Positions 1-7,906 of a stretch of DNA of 23,943 nt are shown one piece after another (within the stretch, counting starts at the first letter, position 1; every line of letters begins with the position of its first letter). The notes under the pieces were generated by a model. That model did not search any database, was not told where the DNA came from, and worked only from the letters and a program-made list of their open reading frames with translations. A program made the position numbers and the translations under genes. The stretch is taken from positions 1-23,943 of the forward strand of contig CAJUHN010000027.1 of assembly GCA_910585935.1 (NCBI GenBank). The letters run 5' to 3'. Source of the stretch: an uncultured Lachnospiraceae bacterium. GTDB taxonomy: Bacteria > Bacillota > Clostridia > Lachnospirales > Lachnospiraceae.

Positions 1-2
1 GG

Positions 3-407
3 GGGGGGAAAAACTATGAACAAGAAAAAAATTTTTTTTATGGAATTTATGAATATGAAGATGGATTTGCATGGACGAAACCTTATGCTTCTATATTGAT
101 TCAAAATGAAAATATAAAAGAAAATGGATTAGAGATTGATTTGGCAATTCCGGAATTTTGGAATGTAGATAATATGACTGAGAATATATTAATCTATGTA
201 AATGGAAATAGAGTATCAGAGATTTCACCGACACTTATAGGAGAACATAAAATTATAATACAAGATGATTGGATGAAAAATGTAGATAATAGTGAGTTTT
301 TAATTGAGATATATTGTCCTACATCTTTTATTCCAAGTGAAATAGGGCTAAATGCAGATCAGAGAGAATTAGGATTGCGTTTAATATATTTAGGGGAGGT
401 GAGATAA
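3..407 (+). CDS. C-terminal end of a surface-polysaccharide-type protein (partial)
   Basis: The reading frame is open from the window edge to the TAA at 405-407, so this is the last ~134 residues of a longer gene; the internal TTG at 96 is not its start. The visible part begins with an aromatic-rich stretch (FFYGIYEYEDGFAWTKPYAS), continues as alternating hydrophobic strands that suggest a beta-sandwich, and ends in a D-Q-R-E-L-G-L-R-L-I-Y-L-G segment. The combination of an E-x-G-F-x-W-T segment and a closing D-x-R-x-L-G segment is, from memory, seen in C-terminal domains of glycosyltransferases, methyltransferases and other enzymes of surface-glycan loci; this is not verified. The stop codon abuts the ATG of the next gene, so the two are translationally coupled. 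The catalytic part lies outside the window and the function cannot be fixed. Confidence 0.6.
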   Translation, partial: GGKNYEQEKNFFYGIYEYEDGFAWTKPYASILIQNENIKENGLEIDLAIPEFWNVDNMTENILIYVNGNRVSEISPTLIGEHKIIIQDDWMKNVDNSEFLIEIYCPTSFIPSEIGLNADQRELGLRLIYLGEVR

Positions 408-1787
408 ATGGTATTTAGCTCTTCCGTATTTTTATTTATATTTTTGCCTGTTGTTTTAATAGGATACTATCTATTAAAAGAATCCTATAGAAATTTTTGG
501 CTTTTTATTACTTCCCTTCTTTTTTATTCGTGGGGAGAACCTAAATATATAGTACTAATGTTATTTTCCATTATTTCTAATTATATATTGGGATTGTTAA
601 TATTTAGATTTCAAAAAATAAAAAAGATTATTTTTGTGATTACTATTATATTAAATTTAATGTTATTAATAGTTTTTAAATATTTAGATTTTATCATACT
701 CAATATAAATAAAATGTTATCTGCTGATTTTTCTTTGTATCATTTAGCTTTGCCTATAGGTATTTCTTTCTATACCTTTCAAATTCTTTCTTATATTATT
801 GATTTATACCAAGGGAAAGTTAAGGTACAAAAAAATATTTTAAACTTAGGTTTATATATATCTCTCTTTCCTCAATTAATTGCAGGACCTATTGTACGAT
901 ATGAAGATGTTGAAAGAGATATAAAAAGCAGAGAAACATCTTATGAAAAAATTTATGTTGGTATAAAGAGATTTATGCTAGGTTTTGGAAAAAAAGTTTT
1001 AATAGCTGATATTGTTGCACAGATAGTAGATTTAGCATTTGAAAGAGAATATTATAGTGGACCATTATGTTGGTTAGGCATGATAGCATATACGATTCAA
1101 ATTTACTTTGATTTTAGTGGATATTCCGATATGGCTATAGGATTGGGAAGTATATTTGGATTTAACTTTCCTGAAAATTTTAATTATCCTTATATATCAC
1201 AATCTATAAAAGAATTTTGGAGAAGATGGCATATTTCTTTATCTACTTGGTTTAGAGATTATGTATATATACCATTAGGGGGAAGCCGATGTAATAAATA
1301 TAGAGGATACCTGAACCTTTTTATTGTATTCTTTTTGACTGGTTTTTGGCATGGAGCTAGTTGGAATTTTATATTATGGGGGATATACTATGCTATCTTT
1401 TTGATTGCTGAAAGAGTATTCTTAGGAAAAGTATTAGAAAAAGTTCCAAGATTTTTAAGACATCTATATACTATGATAACAGTCATGATTGGATGGATAA
1501 TATTTAGAGCCGATAACTTAGAACAAGCAATAAGATATATCAGGGGATTATTTCAATATACAAAAGGAGATATTGTAGATACTATTTATGTCTTAAATTC
1601 AGAACAAATAGTAATGTTATTAATAGGGCTTCTATTAACAATACCGATATATAAAATATTTGAAAAAAAGACTAATAAAGGCAATTTCGTTATAATACAA
1701 GATGTAATATTAACCTCAATATTTTTGTTAGCTATTTTATATTTAGTAGGAAATAATTTTAGTCCATTTTTATATTTTAGATTTTAA
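408..1787 (+). CDS. MBOAT-family membrane O-acyltransferase (AlgI/DltB-like)
   Basis: A 459-residue polytopic membrane protein of the size usual for AlgI/PatA/DltB-type acyltransferases, which move acyl groups across the membrane onto extracytoplasmic glycans. Hydrophobic segments start at once (residues ~5-23) and recur to the C-terminus. The family hallmark is clear: a conserved F-W-R-R-W-H-I-S-L-S-T-W-F-R-D-Y-x-Y-I-P-L-G-G-S block at ~270-293, followed by F-W-H-G-A-S-W with the presumed catalytic His315. The start ATG directly follows the previous stop and has an excellent GGGGAGGTGAG site overlapping the upstream gene's end. No SGNH/AlgJ/DltD-type partner, the usual second subunit, follows it; one could lie upstream of the window. 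Given the neighbouring GDP-sugar genes, it probably acylates the surface glycan made here; the acceptor is inference. Confidence 0.92.
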   Translation: MVFSSSVFLFIFLPVVLIGYYLLKESYRNFWLFITSLLFYSWGEPKYIVLMLFSIISNYILGLLIFRFQKIKKIIFVITIILNLMLLIVFKYLDFIILNINKMLSADFSLYHLALPIGISFYTFQILSYIIDLYQGKVKVQKNILNLGLYISLFPQLIAGPIVRYEDVERDIKSRETSYEKIYVGIKRFMLGFGKKVLIADIVAQIVDLAFEREYYSGPLCWLGMIAYTIQIYFDFSGYSDMAIGLGSIFGFNFPENFNYPYISQSIKEFWRRWHISLSTWFRDYVYIPLGGSRCNKYRGYLNLFIVFFLTGFWHGASWNFILWGIYYAIFLIAERVFLGKVLEKVPRFLRHLYTMITVMIGWIIFRADNLEQAIRYIRGLFQYTKGDIVDTIYVLNSEQIVMLLIGLLLTIPIYKIFEKKTNKGNFVIIQDVILTSIFLLAILYLVGNNFSPFLYFRF

Positions 1788-1924
1788 GTATATTACCATC
1801 TCAATTAACTTAAAAAAGTGAAGAGCAGATAAAATAATTTCAACTAAAATTGATAGAAAGAGAAACTAATTTTAATAATTAGATGAGTTATATATAATAA
1901 AAATAAGTGAGAAGGAGTAAAAAC

Positions 1925-2995
1925 ATGAGAATAACGGCACTTATCATGGCAGGTGGACGGGGAGAACGGTTTTGGCCAAGAAGTAGAAAAAATCTGCCAA
2001 AGCAATTTTTATCTTTAACAGGTGATGGCAGAACTATGATTCAATTAACAATAGAAAGAATTTTGCCAATTGTAGCAATAGAAGACATTTTTATTTCGAC
2101 AAATAAGGATTACAAAGAATTGATAAAACAACAGCTTCCTAATTTACCAGAAGAAAATATCTTATGTGAGCCAATAGGCAGAAATACTGCTCCATGTATA
2201 GGTTTAGGAGCAATCTATATCTCCCATAAATATGAAGATGCACTTATGATGGTATTGCCTTCTGACCATCTGATTAAATATAACAGTATGTTTGTGAGTG
2301 CATTGCAAGATGCGTGTGTAATAGCAGAGGAAAATTCTAATTTAGTCACGATTGGAATCACCCCAGATTATCCGGAAACTGGATATGGTTATATTAAATT
2401 TAATCCTCATAAATATCATAATCGTGCTTTTGCAGTTGACCGTTTTGTGGAGAAACCTAGTTTAGAAGTGGCAAAAGAATATTTAGAAACAGAGGAATAT
2501 TTATGGAATAGCGGAATGTTTGTATGGAAGGTATCCAGTATTTTGAAAAATATAAAACAATTTATGCCAGAAACTTATGCTGGTCTTCTAAAAATAAAAA
2601 ACGCGATTAAAGCTCCAGAAGAAGAACATGTTCTAGAAAAAGAATTTTACGCATTTCCTTCTGAATCTATTGATTATGCAGTTATGGAGAAAGCGCAGGA
2701 TATTTATACTTTACCCGGAACTTTTGGGTGGGATGATGTAGGATCGTGGTTAGCAGTGGAACGTATTCGCAAAACAAATGAATATGGGAATGTAATTTCA
2801 GGTAATATTATCACAATTAATTCTCAGAATTGTATTATTGAAGGCACGAAAAAATTAATTGCAGCAGTAGGACTGGAAAATTTAATTATAGTAGATTCGG
2901 AAGATGCAACTTTAATTTGTGAAAAAGAAGCTGCTGGAGATATTAAAAAAGTATTAGAAAACTTGAAAATATGTAATCGCAACGAATATATATAA
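1925..2995 (+). CDS. manC: Mannose-1-phosphate guanylyltransferase
   Basis: Makes GDP-mannose from mannose-1-phosphate and GTP in the cytoplasm. The protein is 356 residues, matching the single-domain form without a fused C-terminal isomerase (PMI) domain. Signatures: the nucleotidyltransferase P-loop G-G-R-G-E-R-F-W-P-R-S-R then K-Q-F-L near the N-terminus, E-P-I-G-R-N-T-A-P at ~78-86, V-L-P-S-D-H, F-V-E-K-P, W-N-S-G-M-F, S-I-D-Y-A-V-M-E and G-W-D-D-V-G-S-W. A GTG at 1907 also opens this frame, but GAAGGAG (1911-1917) is the ribosome binding site and sits 7 nt before the ATG at 1925, so 1925 is the better start. It feeds the GMD/RMD pair 5 kb downstream, giving GDP-D-rhamnose. The 137 nt before it carry no recognisable gene. 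Confidence 0.94.
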   Translation: MRITALIMAGGRGERFWPRSRKNLPKQFLSLTGDGRTMIQLTIERILPIVAIEDIFISTNKDYKELIKQQLPNLPEENILCEPIGRNTAPCIGLGAIYISHKYEDALMMVLPSDHLIKYNSMFVSALQDACVIAEENSNLVTIGITPDYPETGYGYIKFNPHKYHNRAFAVDRFVEKPSLEVAKEYLETEEYLWNSGMFVWKVSSILKNIKQFMPETYAGLLKIKNAIKAPEEEHVLEKEFYAFPSESIDYAVMEKAQDIYTLPGTFGWDDVGSWLAVERIRKTNEYGNVISGNIITINSQNCIIEGTKKLIAAVGLENLIIVDSEDATLICEKEAAGDIKKVLENLKICNRNEYI

Positions 2996-3122
2996 GTATT
3001 TTATAGTTGTGGAGAATATATCTAAAAATATAATTAGGAATATAAAACAAGAAAAGATTATTATAAACAAAGAAAGGGCTAAAGAACTGGATACTATTTA
3101 AAGAAAAAAAGGAGCAAGCTTA

Positions 3123-3854
3123 ATGAAAATAGAAATATTATTTCCTGTTCTAAATGAGGAAATACGATTAGAGAAAGGAATAACAAGAACCATAGAATAT
3201 TTATCAAAAAAGAATTTAAAAGCTTATGAATGGGAACTTACGATCGTGGATAATGGTTCTACCGATAAAACATCAGAAATTAGTAAAAAATTATGTACGC
3301 AATATTCTTGTGTGCATTATATAAAAACGAATCAAAAGGGAGTAGGGTTAGCTTTTCGAGAAGGAGTAAAAAATACCAAATCAGATATTGTTGGATATAT
3401 GGATATTGATTTATCTACAGATTTAAAACATTTATTACAGATGGCAGAAGAATTTCAAAAGAATAAAAAAATTGGTATCGTAAATGCTTCTAGATGGAAA
3501 AAAGGAGCATGTACAAGTGGAAGAAAATGGTATAGAAATGTTACTTCTCATGGATTAACTATCCTATTAAAAATATTTTTAAAAATGAAATGTACCGATT
3601 CTATCTGTGGATTTAAATTCTTTCGCAGAGAAGTAGTAGGAACATTAATGAAAGAAGCAAGTGAGGAAAATGGTTGGTTCTATCTGATAGAACTTTTGAT
3701 TCGGGCAGAAAAGCATCCTATCTATATCAAAGAATTACCTGTGAAATGGACAGAAGATGATAATTCTAAAGTGAAGATGTTAAAAACGATTACCAATTAT
3801 CTAACCCAGATTTTTAAATTAAGAAAAACATTAAAACAAGAAAATTTATTATAA
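3123..3854 (+). CDS. Family 2 glycosyltransferase, polyprenyl-phosphate mannosyltransferase-like
   Basis: A GT-A glycosyltransferase of 243 residues. The N-terminus (I-L-F-P-V-L-N-E-E) and V-D-N-G-S-T-D-K-T at ~42-50 form the nucleotide-binding part, and G-Y-M-D-I-D-L-S-T-D at ~95-104 carries the acidic metal/nucleotide-binding motif. The order and spacing resemble the dolichol/polyprenyl-phosphate mannosyltransferase (DPM1/GtrB-type) subgroup, which moves a sugar from GDP- or UDP-sugar to a lipid phosphate; no C-terminal membrane helices are visible, so it should be cytosolic or peripheral. AAAGGAG precedes the ATG. Only 12 nt separate it from the next gene, so genes 3123-6885 look like one transcription unit. 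Donor sugar is unknown; GDP-mannose or GDP-rhamnose is plausible from the neighbours. Confidence 0.85.
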   Translation: MKIEILFPVLNEEIRLEKGITRTIEYLSKKNLKAYEWELTIVDNGSTDKTSEISKKLCTQYSCVHYIKTNQKGVGLAFREGVKNTKSDIVGYMDIDLSTDLKHLLQMAEEFQKNKKIGIVNASRWKKGACTSGRKWYRNVTSHGLTILLKIFLKMKCTDSICGFKFFRREVVGTLMKEASEENGWFYLIELLIRAEKHPIYIKELPVKWTEDDNSKVKMLKTITNYLTQIFKLRKTLKQENLL

Positions 3855-3866
3855 AGGAAGAAGTTT

Positions 3867-4787
3867 ATGAAATGTGCATTAATCGGTTATGGATATTGGG
3901 GAAAAATATTAGAAACTTATATTCATAAAAGTGATTTTTTTCAACTAAAATATATTTATGCGCCATCTTTAAAAAATATTACTTTACAACAAATATTAAA
4001 AGATACAGAAATAGAATGTGTATTTCTTGCCACACCTACCAAAACACATTTTAATTTAATAAAAGAATGTCTTAGACATAAGAAACATATTTTTTGTGAA
4101 AAGCCATTAGTGAAAACGAAAGAAGAAATGATCGCTTTATGGAAATTAGCAGAAGAAAATCAATGTTGTTTATATACAGATTATATTTATTGCACCTCAA
4201 AAGCGATTCAATTTTTAAAACAAAATCTTGCTAGGATTGGAGAAATAACATATATAGAGGCATCGATACAACAGTTTGGAAAATTTTATTTAACAGATAA
4301 TGTCCATGATATCCTTGGAGTGCATATGCTTTCTGCGATTTTATATATTTTGAATGATATAGCAGAACCTGTGAAGTTTCAAGTGGATAAAGTACTCTCT
4401 CTCAAAGAAAATAATTCTAAACAGATAGTAGATGCTAAAATTTATTTTCATATCAATGAAAAGATAGAAGGAGAATTAAGAAACAATTTAGTGAGTGAGA
4501 GAAAAGAGAGAATTTTAGAACTAGAGGGAGAAAAAGGTAGCTTAAAATTTAATATGCTTTCCAAAGATACGATACAATATTTTCAGATTTCTTTTTCCGA
4601 AGATGAACCACAATTACAAGAAAAAAATTACTATTTCGACGAAACAAATAATCTAAATTTTTCATTAGAAGAGTTTTATCATCATATAAAAAATAAGAAA
4701 ACAGAAAATTTTATATTATCTAGTCATGTGACCAGTATATTAGAAACGATTCATTCTATGGAAGAAAAAATGGGGAATGAACGTTAG
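3867..4787 (+). CDS. Gfo/Idh/MocA-family NAD(P)-dependent oxidoreductase
   Basis: A 306-residue sugar dehydrogenase-type enzyme. The N-terminal Rossmann fold has the dinucleotide motif A-L-I-G-Y-G-Y-W-G-K (G7-x-G9-x-x-G12), then L-A-T-P-T-K-T-H-F, and the family's C-E-K-P-L motif at ~76-80, whose lysine is catalytic in studied members. The C-terminal half is a less conserved alpha/beta substrate domain. Members oxidise or reduce sugars, inositols or nucleotide sugars. In this cluster it lies between a glycosyltransferase and a FAD oxidoreductase, so a role in making or editing a glycan sugar is likely, but the substrate cannot be read from sequence. AAGGAAG serves as ribosome binding site. 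Confidence 0.86.
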   Translation: MKCALIGYGYWGKILETYIHKSDFFQLKYIYAPSLKNITLQQILKDTEIECVFLATPTKTHFNLIKECLRHKKHIFCEKPLVKTKEEMIALWKLAEENQCCLYTDYIYCTSKAIQFLKQNLARIGEITYIEASIQQFGKFYLTDNVHDILGVHMLSAILYILNDIAEPVKFQVDKVLSLKENNSKQIVDAKIYFHINEKIEGELRNNLVSERKERILELEGEKGSLKFNMLSKDTIQYFQISFSEDEPQLQEKNYYFDETNNLNFSLEEFYHHIKNKKTENFILSSHVTSILETIHSMEEKMGNER

Positions 4788-4822
4788 AGATAAAAGCGGA
4801 TAAGATAGAAATGAGGAAAAAT

Positions 4823-5950
4823 ATGAATTACGATAAAATAATCATAGGAGCTGGAATATATGGATTATATTCGGCTCTCATCTGTGCCAAGCAACAGGAA
4901 AAAATACTTGTATTAGAATATGATGAAAAACCATTTATGAGGGCGACCTATATTAATCAGGCAAGAGTACATATGGGGTATCATTATCCACGTTCTCTAT
5001 CCACAGCAAAAAAATCAGCCAATTATTTTCAGCGTTTTCATGAGGAATATAAATTTTGTATCCATAAAGAGTTTAAACAAATTTATGCTACTTCTAGTGA
5101 TTTTTCTTATACCAATGCGATTCAATTTAAAAAGTTCTGTGAAGCAGCGAATATCTTTTGTGAAGAGGTATCAACCGAAAAATATTTTCAACCGAACCTA
5201 TGTGATGGGGCTTTTTTAACAGAAGAGTATACTTATGATGCACAGATTTTAAAGAAGTATTTTTTAGAAGAGCTAGAGAACTATCAAAATGTAGAAATTA
5301 TTTATCAAGCACGTATTTGCAAAATAGAAAAAAAGGAAACACATTTTGAATTAATCATCGAAAATAAGCCAGAAAAGATTTATACGGATTTTATTTTAAA
5401 TGCCACTTATGCATCGGTAAATCAAATTTTAAAATTGCTTTCATTTGAACCCTTTCAAATTAAATATGAACTTTGTGAAATTATATTATGTATGGTAGAT
5501 GAAGAGCTAAAAGATATCGGATTAACGGTTATGGATGGACCTTTTTTCTCTATTATGCCATTTGGACTGACCGGATTACATTCTTTAACTTCTGTGACCT
5601 TTACCCCACATAAAACCAGCTTTCAAGAAGTCCCCACTTTTGATTGTCAGAAACAAAGTCATGGATATTGCAGTGAAAAACAATTAGGAAATTGTAATCA
5701 GTGTATTGCAAAACCGGAAAGTGCATGGGGGTATATGTCACATTTAGCGAAGAAATATATCCATGAGAAATACCAATTAGAATATAAAGAATCTCTTTAT
5801 TCTATGAAGCCTATTTTAAAAGCATCGGAGTTAGATGATTCTAGACCAACTGTGATAAAAACATTTTCCGAAAATCCAACTTTTATCAGTGTATTATCTG
5901 GAAAAATAAATACCGTATATGATATGGAGGAGGTCTTAAACAAGAGATGA
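4823..5950 (+). CDS. FAD-dependent oxidoreductase (DAO-type fold) of the glycan cluster
   Basis: The N-terminus Y-D-K-I-I-I-G-A-G-I-Y-G-L-Y-S-A is an FAD-binding G-x-G-x-x-G segment of the D-amino-acid-oxidase type, followed by an acidic strand end (V-L-E-Y-D) and a conserved-looking N-Q-A-R-V-H-M-G-Y-H-Y-P-R-S block. The C-terminal part (S-V-L-S-G-K-I-N-T-V) would close the FAD site. Two ATGs are possible: 4811 and 4823. GAGG (4813-4816) lies 6 nt before 4823, while 4811 has no good site, so I take 4823 (375 residues). An insert near residues 275-294 (this numbering) has four cysteines spaced C-x7-C-x7-C-x2-C. The gene overlaps the next by ATGA, so the two are coupled. Substrate unknown; oxidation of a sugar or sugar amine is inferred from context. 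Confidence 0.82.
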   Translation: MNYDKIIIGAGIYGLYSALICAKQQEKILVLEYDEKPFMRATYINQARVHMGYHYPRSLSTAKKSANYFQRFHEEYKFCIHKEFKQIYATSSDFSYTNAIQFKKFCEAANIFCEEVSTEKYFQPNLCDGAFLTEEYTYDAQILKKYFLEELENYQNVEIIYQARICKIEKKETHFELIIENKPEKIYTDFILNATYASVNQILKLLSFEPFQIKYELCEIILCMVDEELKDIGLTVMDGPFFSIMPFGLTGLHSLTSVTFTPHKTSFQEVPTFDCQKQSHGYCSEKQLGNCNQCIAKPESAWGYMSHLAKKYIHEKYQLEYKESLYSMKPILKASELDDSRPTVIKTFSENPTFISVLSGKINTVYDMEEVLNKR

Positions 5951-6885
5951 AACATAAAGAGAAAAATTTTATTTCTGCGGTTATCTATGTTAGAAATGAG
6001 GAGAAGCAGATAGCGAACATGCTAGCTACATTAAATAGAATATTAGGAGAAAATTTTGAAAAATTTGAAATTATCTGTGTAGATGATGCCTCCGTAGATT
6101 CTAGTATAAAAATGATAAAATCCTATGCACAAGAACATACAAAATCTATGATAACGATTGTAAGTATGGGATATTATCAAGGAATAGAACATGCTATGAA
6201 TGCAGGCGTGGATTTAAGTATAGGAGATTTTGTATATGAATTTGATTCTGCTACAATAGATTATGAAGAAAACTTAATTATGGATATTTATTATAAATTA
6301 TTAGAAGGGTATGATATTGTAAAAGCCATACCAAATATAAAATTAAAATTTTTTTCTAAAATATTTTATGATATATTTAACCATTATTCTGGAAGTTTAA
6401 ATAAATTGACAACGGAAAGATTTCGGATTATATCACGAAGGGCAATTAATCGGATTTATAAAGGAACTGTGATGATAGAATATAGAAAAGCCATTTATGC
6501 TACCTGTGGATTAGATGCAGCCGATATAAAATATTCCATTATTTCCCATAAGACAATAGAAAAAAAAGAAAAGGATAGAGAATATCGATGGAACTTGGCA
6601 ATTGATTCTTTGATTCTATTTACCGATGTAGCTGAAAATCTTTCTCAAAAATTAGTGATGTTGATGATGGGATTAACATTAATTACAGGTATCTATGCAG
6701 TTATTATTAAAATAAATGGGAATCCAGTATCTGGATGGACTACTATTATTCTTTTTATGTCATTTGGTTTTTTTTGTATCTTTACAATTTTATCAATAAT
6801 GATTAAATACTTATCATTAATAACCAGAATTAGCTATCAGAAACAAAAATATATTATCGAATCCGTAGAAAAAATTACAAAATAA
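5947..6885 (+). CDS. Membrane-anchored family 2 glycosyltransferase
   Basis: A 312-residue GT2 enzyme. The GT-A half starts F-I-S-A-V-I-Y-V-R-N-E-E-K-Q-I, then I-I-C-V-D-D-A-S-V-D-S-S at ~43-54, and an acidic F-V-Y-E-F-D-S motif where a D-x-D motif is usually found. Two hydrophobic helices close the protein (~235-256 and ~263-288), as in GtrB/polyprenyl-phosphate glycosyltransferases, so it should sit on the inner face of the membrane. Its ATG overlaps the stop of the FAD oxidoreductase (ATGA), and this is the last intact gene before a ~1 kb non-coding stretch. Donor and acceptor are unknown. The acidic motif departs from a canonical D-x-D, so altered donor use is possible. Confidence 0.82.
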   Translation: MKHKEKNFISAVIYVRNEEKQIANMLATLNRILGENFEKFEIICVDDASVDSSIKMIKSYAQEHTKSMITIVSMGYYQGIEHAMNAGVDLSIGDFVYEFDSATIDYEENLIMDIYYKLLEGYDIVKAIPNIKLKFFSKIFYDIFNHYSGSLNKLTTERFRIISRRAINRIYKGTVMIEYRKAIYATCGLDAADIKYSIISHKTIEKKEKDREYRWNLAIDSLILFTDVAENLSQKLVMLMMGLTLITGIYAVIIKINGNPVSGWTTIILFMSFGFFCIFTILSIMIKYLSLITRISYQKQKYIIESVEKITK

Positions 6886-7147
6886 AATATAGATTAGAAA
6901 ATAATTTGGTAAGTTCATTATCAAAATTTAATAAATTTACCGATTTTATCATAGACACTATGATAGTTAGAAATTAAAGACAAATGAAGTTTTCATAGAA
7001 ACAATTTAAACACTAACAAATATGATATAGAATTAGAAGTTCAAATGTAATTAATGAAAGAAAATATATGGATTTCTTTATTATATATAGTATATTCATC
7101 TGTCCTAATTACTTTCAAAAAGCACTAAAAGTTAAATCATTATATAA

Positions 7148-7800
7148 CTATCAATAATCGTCTTAATAGATAATGAAAAGAAGGTATTAGACAAGTTTAT
7201 TGTGAAATGATTAAATTTTTAGAAGGGATAACATGAGATTATGAAATTATATTTATTAATGATGAAAAGATAAAAGCAAGATTATATTAAAAGTGTTTTC
7301 TGCTAAAAATAATAAAACAAAAGTTATTAATTTTTGAAAAAATTTTGGACATTAGGTAGCTATAATTGTGGGGGATTGATAATAGTAATAGTTATATATT
7401 ATATGTATGAATGTAGAACAGCAAAATTCACGGGAATTCATTCTAAAATTATTTTAGGAATAGAAAATAGAAAAGATGTTATTACTATGGTTAGAATTAA
7501 AAATAGATCAATTGGAATAATAAAAATATAACTTTTTTGAATTTTACTGGTTTATAAATAAAATATTAGATCTTTTTATAAGTAAACGAATTTTAGGAAA
7601 AAGAACCTTATAATACTATGAGTGCTGATATTAGTAGACAAATGAACAAGAAGCTATGACCTAAAAAATTTAAAGATTATAGAATAATGTTTGGTTACAC
7701 TATCTTTCTATGCTTTTCTTGCTTTTTGATTCTTAATGTGGTACTATAAATGCTATATTAAAATTATTTATTACGAAATGAAAAATAAAGTCTTTTGAAG
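7148..7800 (+). pseudogene. Decayed GtrB-like family 2 glycosyltransferase
   Basis: No intact gene fills 6886-7906, but pieces of a GT2 can be read across several frames in the correct order. At 7148: L-S-I-I-V-L-I-D-N-E-K-K-V-L-D-K-F, like the usual LSIIVPIYNEE start. From 7201, after a frame change: C-E-M-I-K-F-L-E-G-I-T-stop-D-Y-E-I-I-F-I-N-D. After another shift (from ~7265): K-D-K-S-K-I-I-L-K, then S-A-K-N-N-K-T-K-V-I-N-F-stop-K-N-F-G-H-stop-V-A-I-I. These match the order YEIIFINDGSKDKT ... VINFSRNFGHQ-A seen in polyprenyl-phosphate glycosyltransferases. Weaker remnants follow (W-F-I-N-K-I-L at ~7545; Y-E-M-K-N-K near 7775, where the family ends in Y-x-E-V-K-N-R). At least two frame changes and several in-frame stops make it non-functional. 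The downstream limit is approximate. Confidence 0.75.
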
Positions 7801-7906
7801 ACAGAATATGAATTGAAGAATTGCAAACAAAAAATCCAGCATTTTCAAGTGATTCAAAGTTATGTGAATACCTAATTTAAAGATTAAAAAAAAGGAGAAA
7901 TAAAAA

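Noticed and set aside
7334..7531. 65-codon frame starting TTG
   Set aside because: It starts inside the decayed glycosyltransferase, has no ribosome binding site, and part of it reads as the fossil in another frame.
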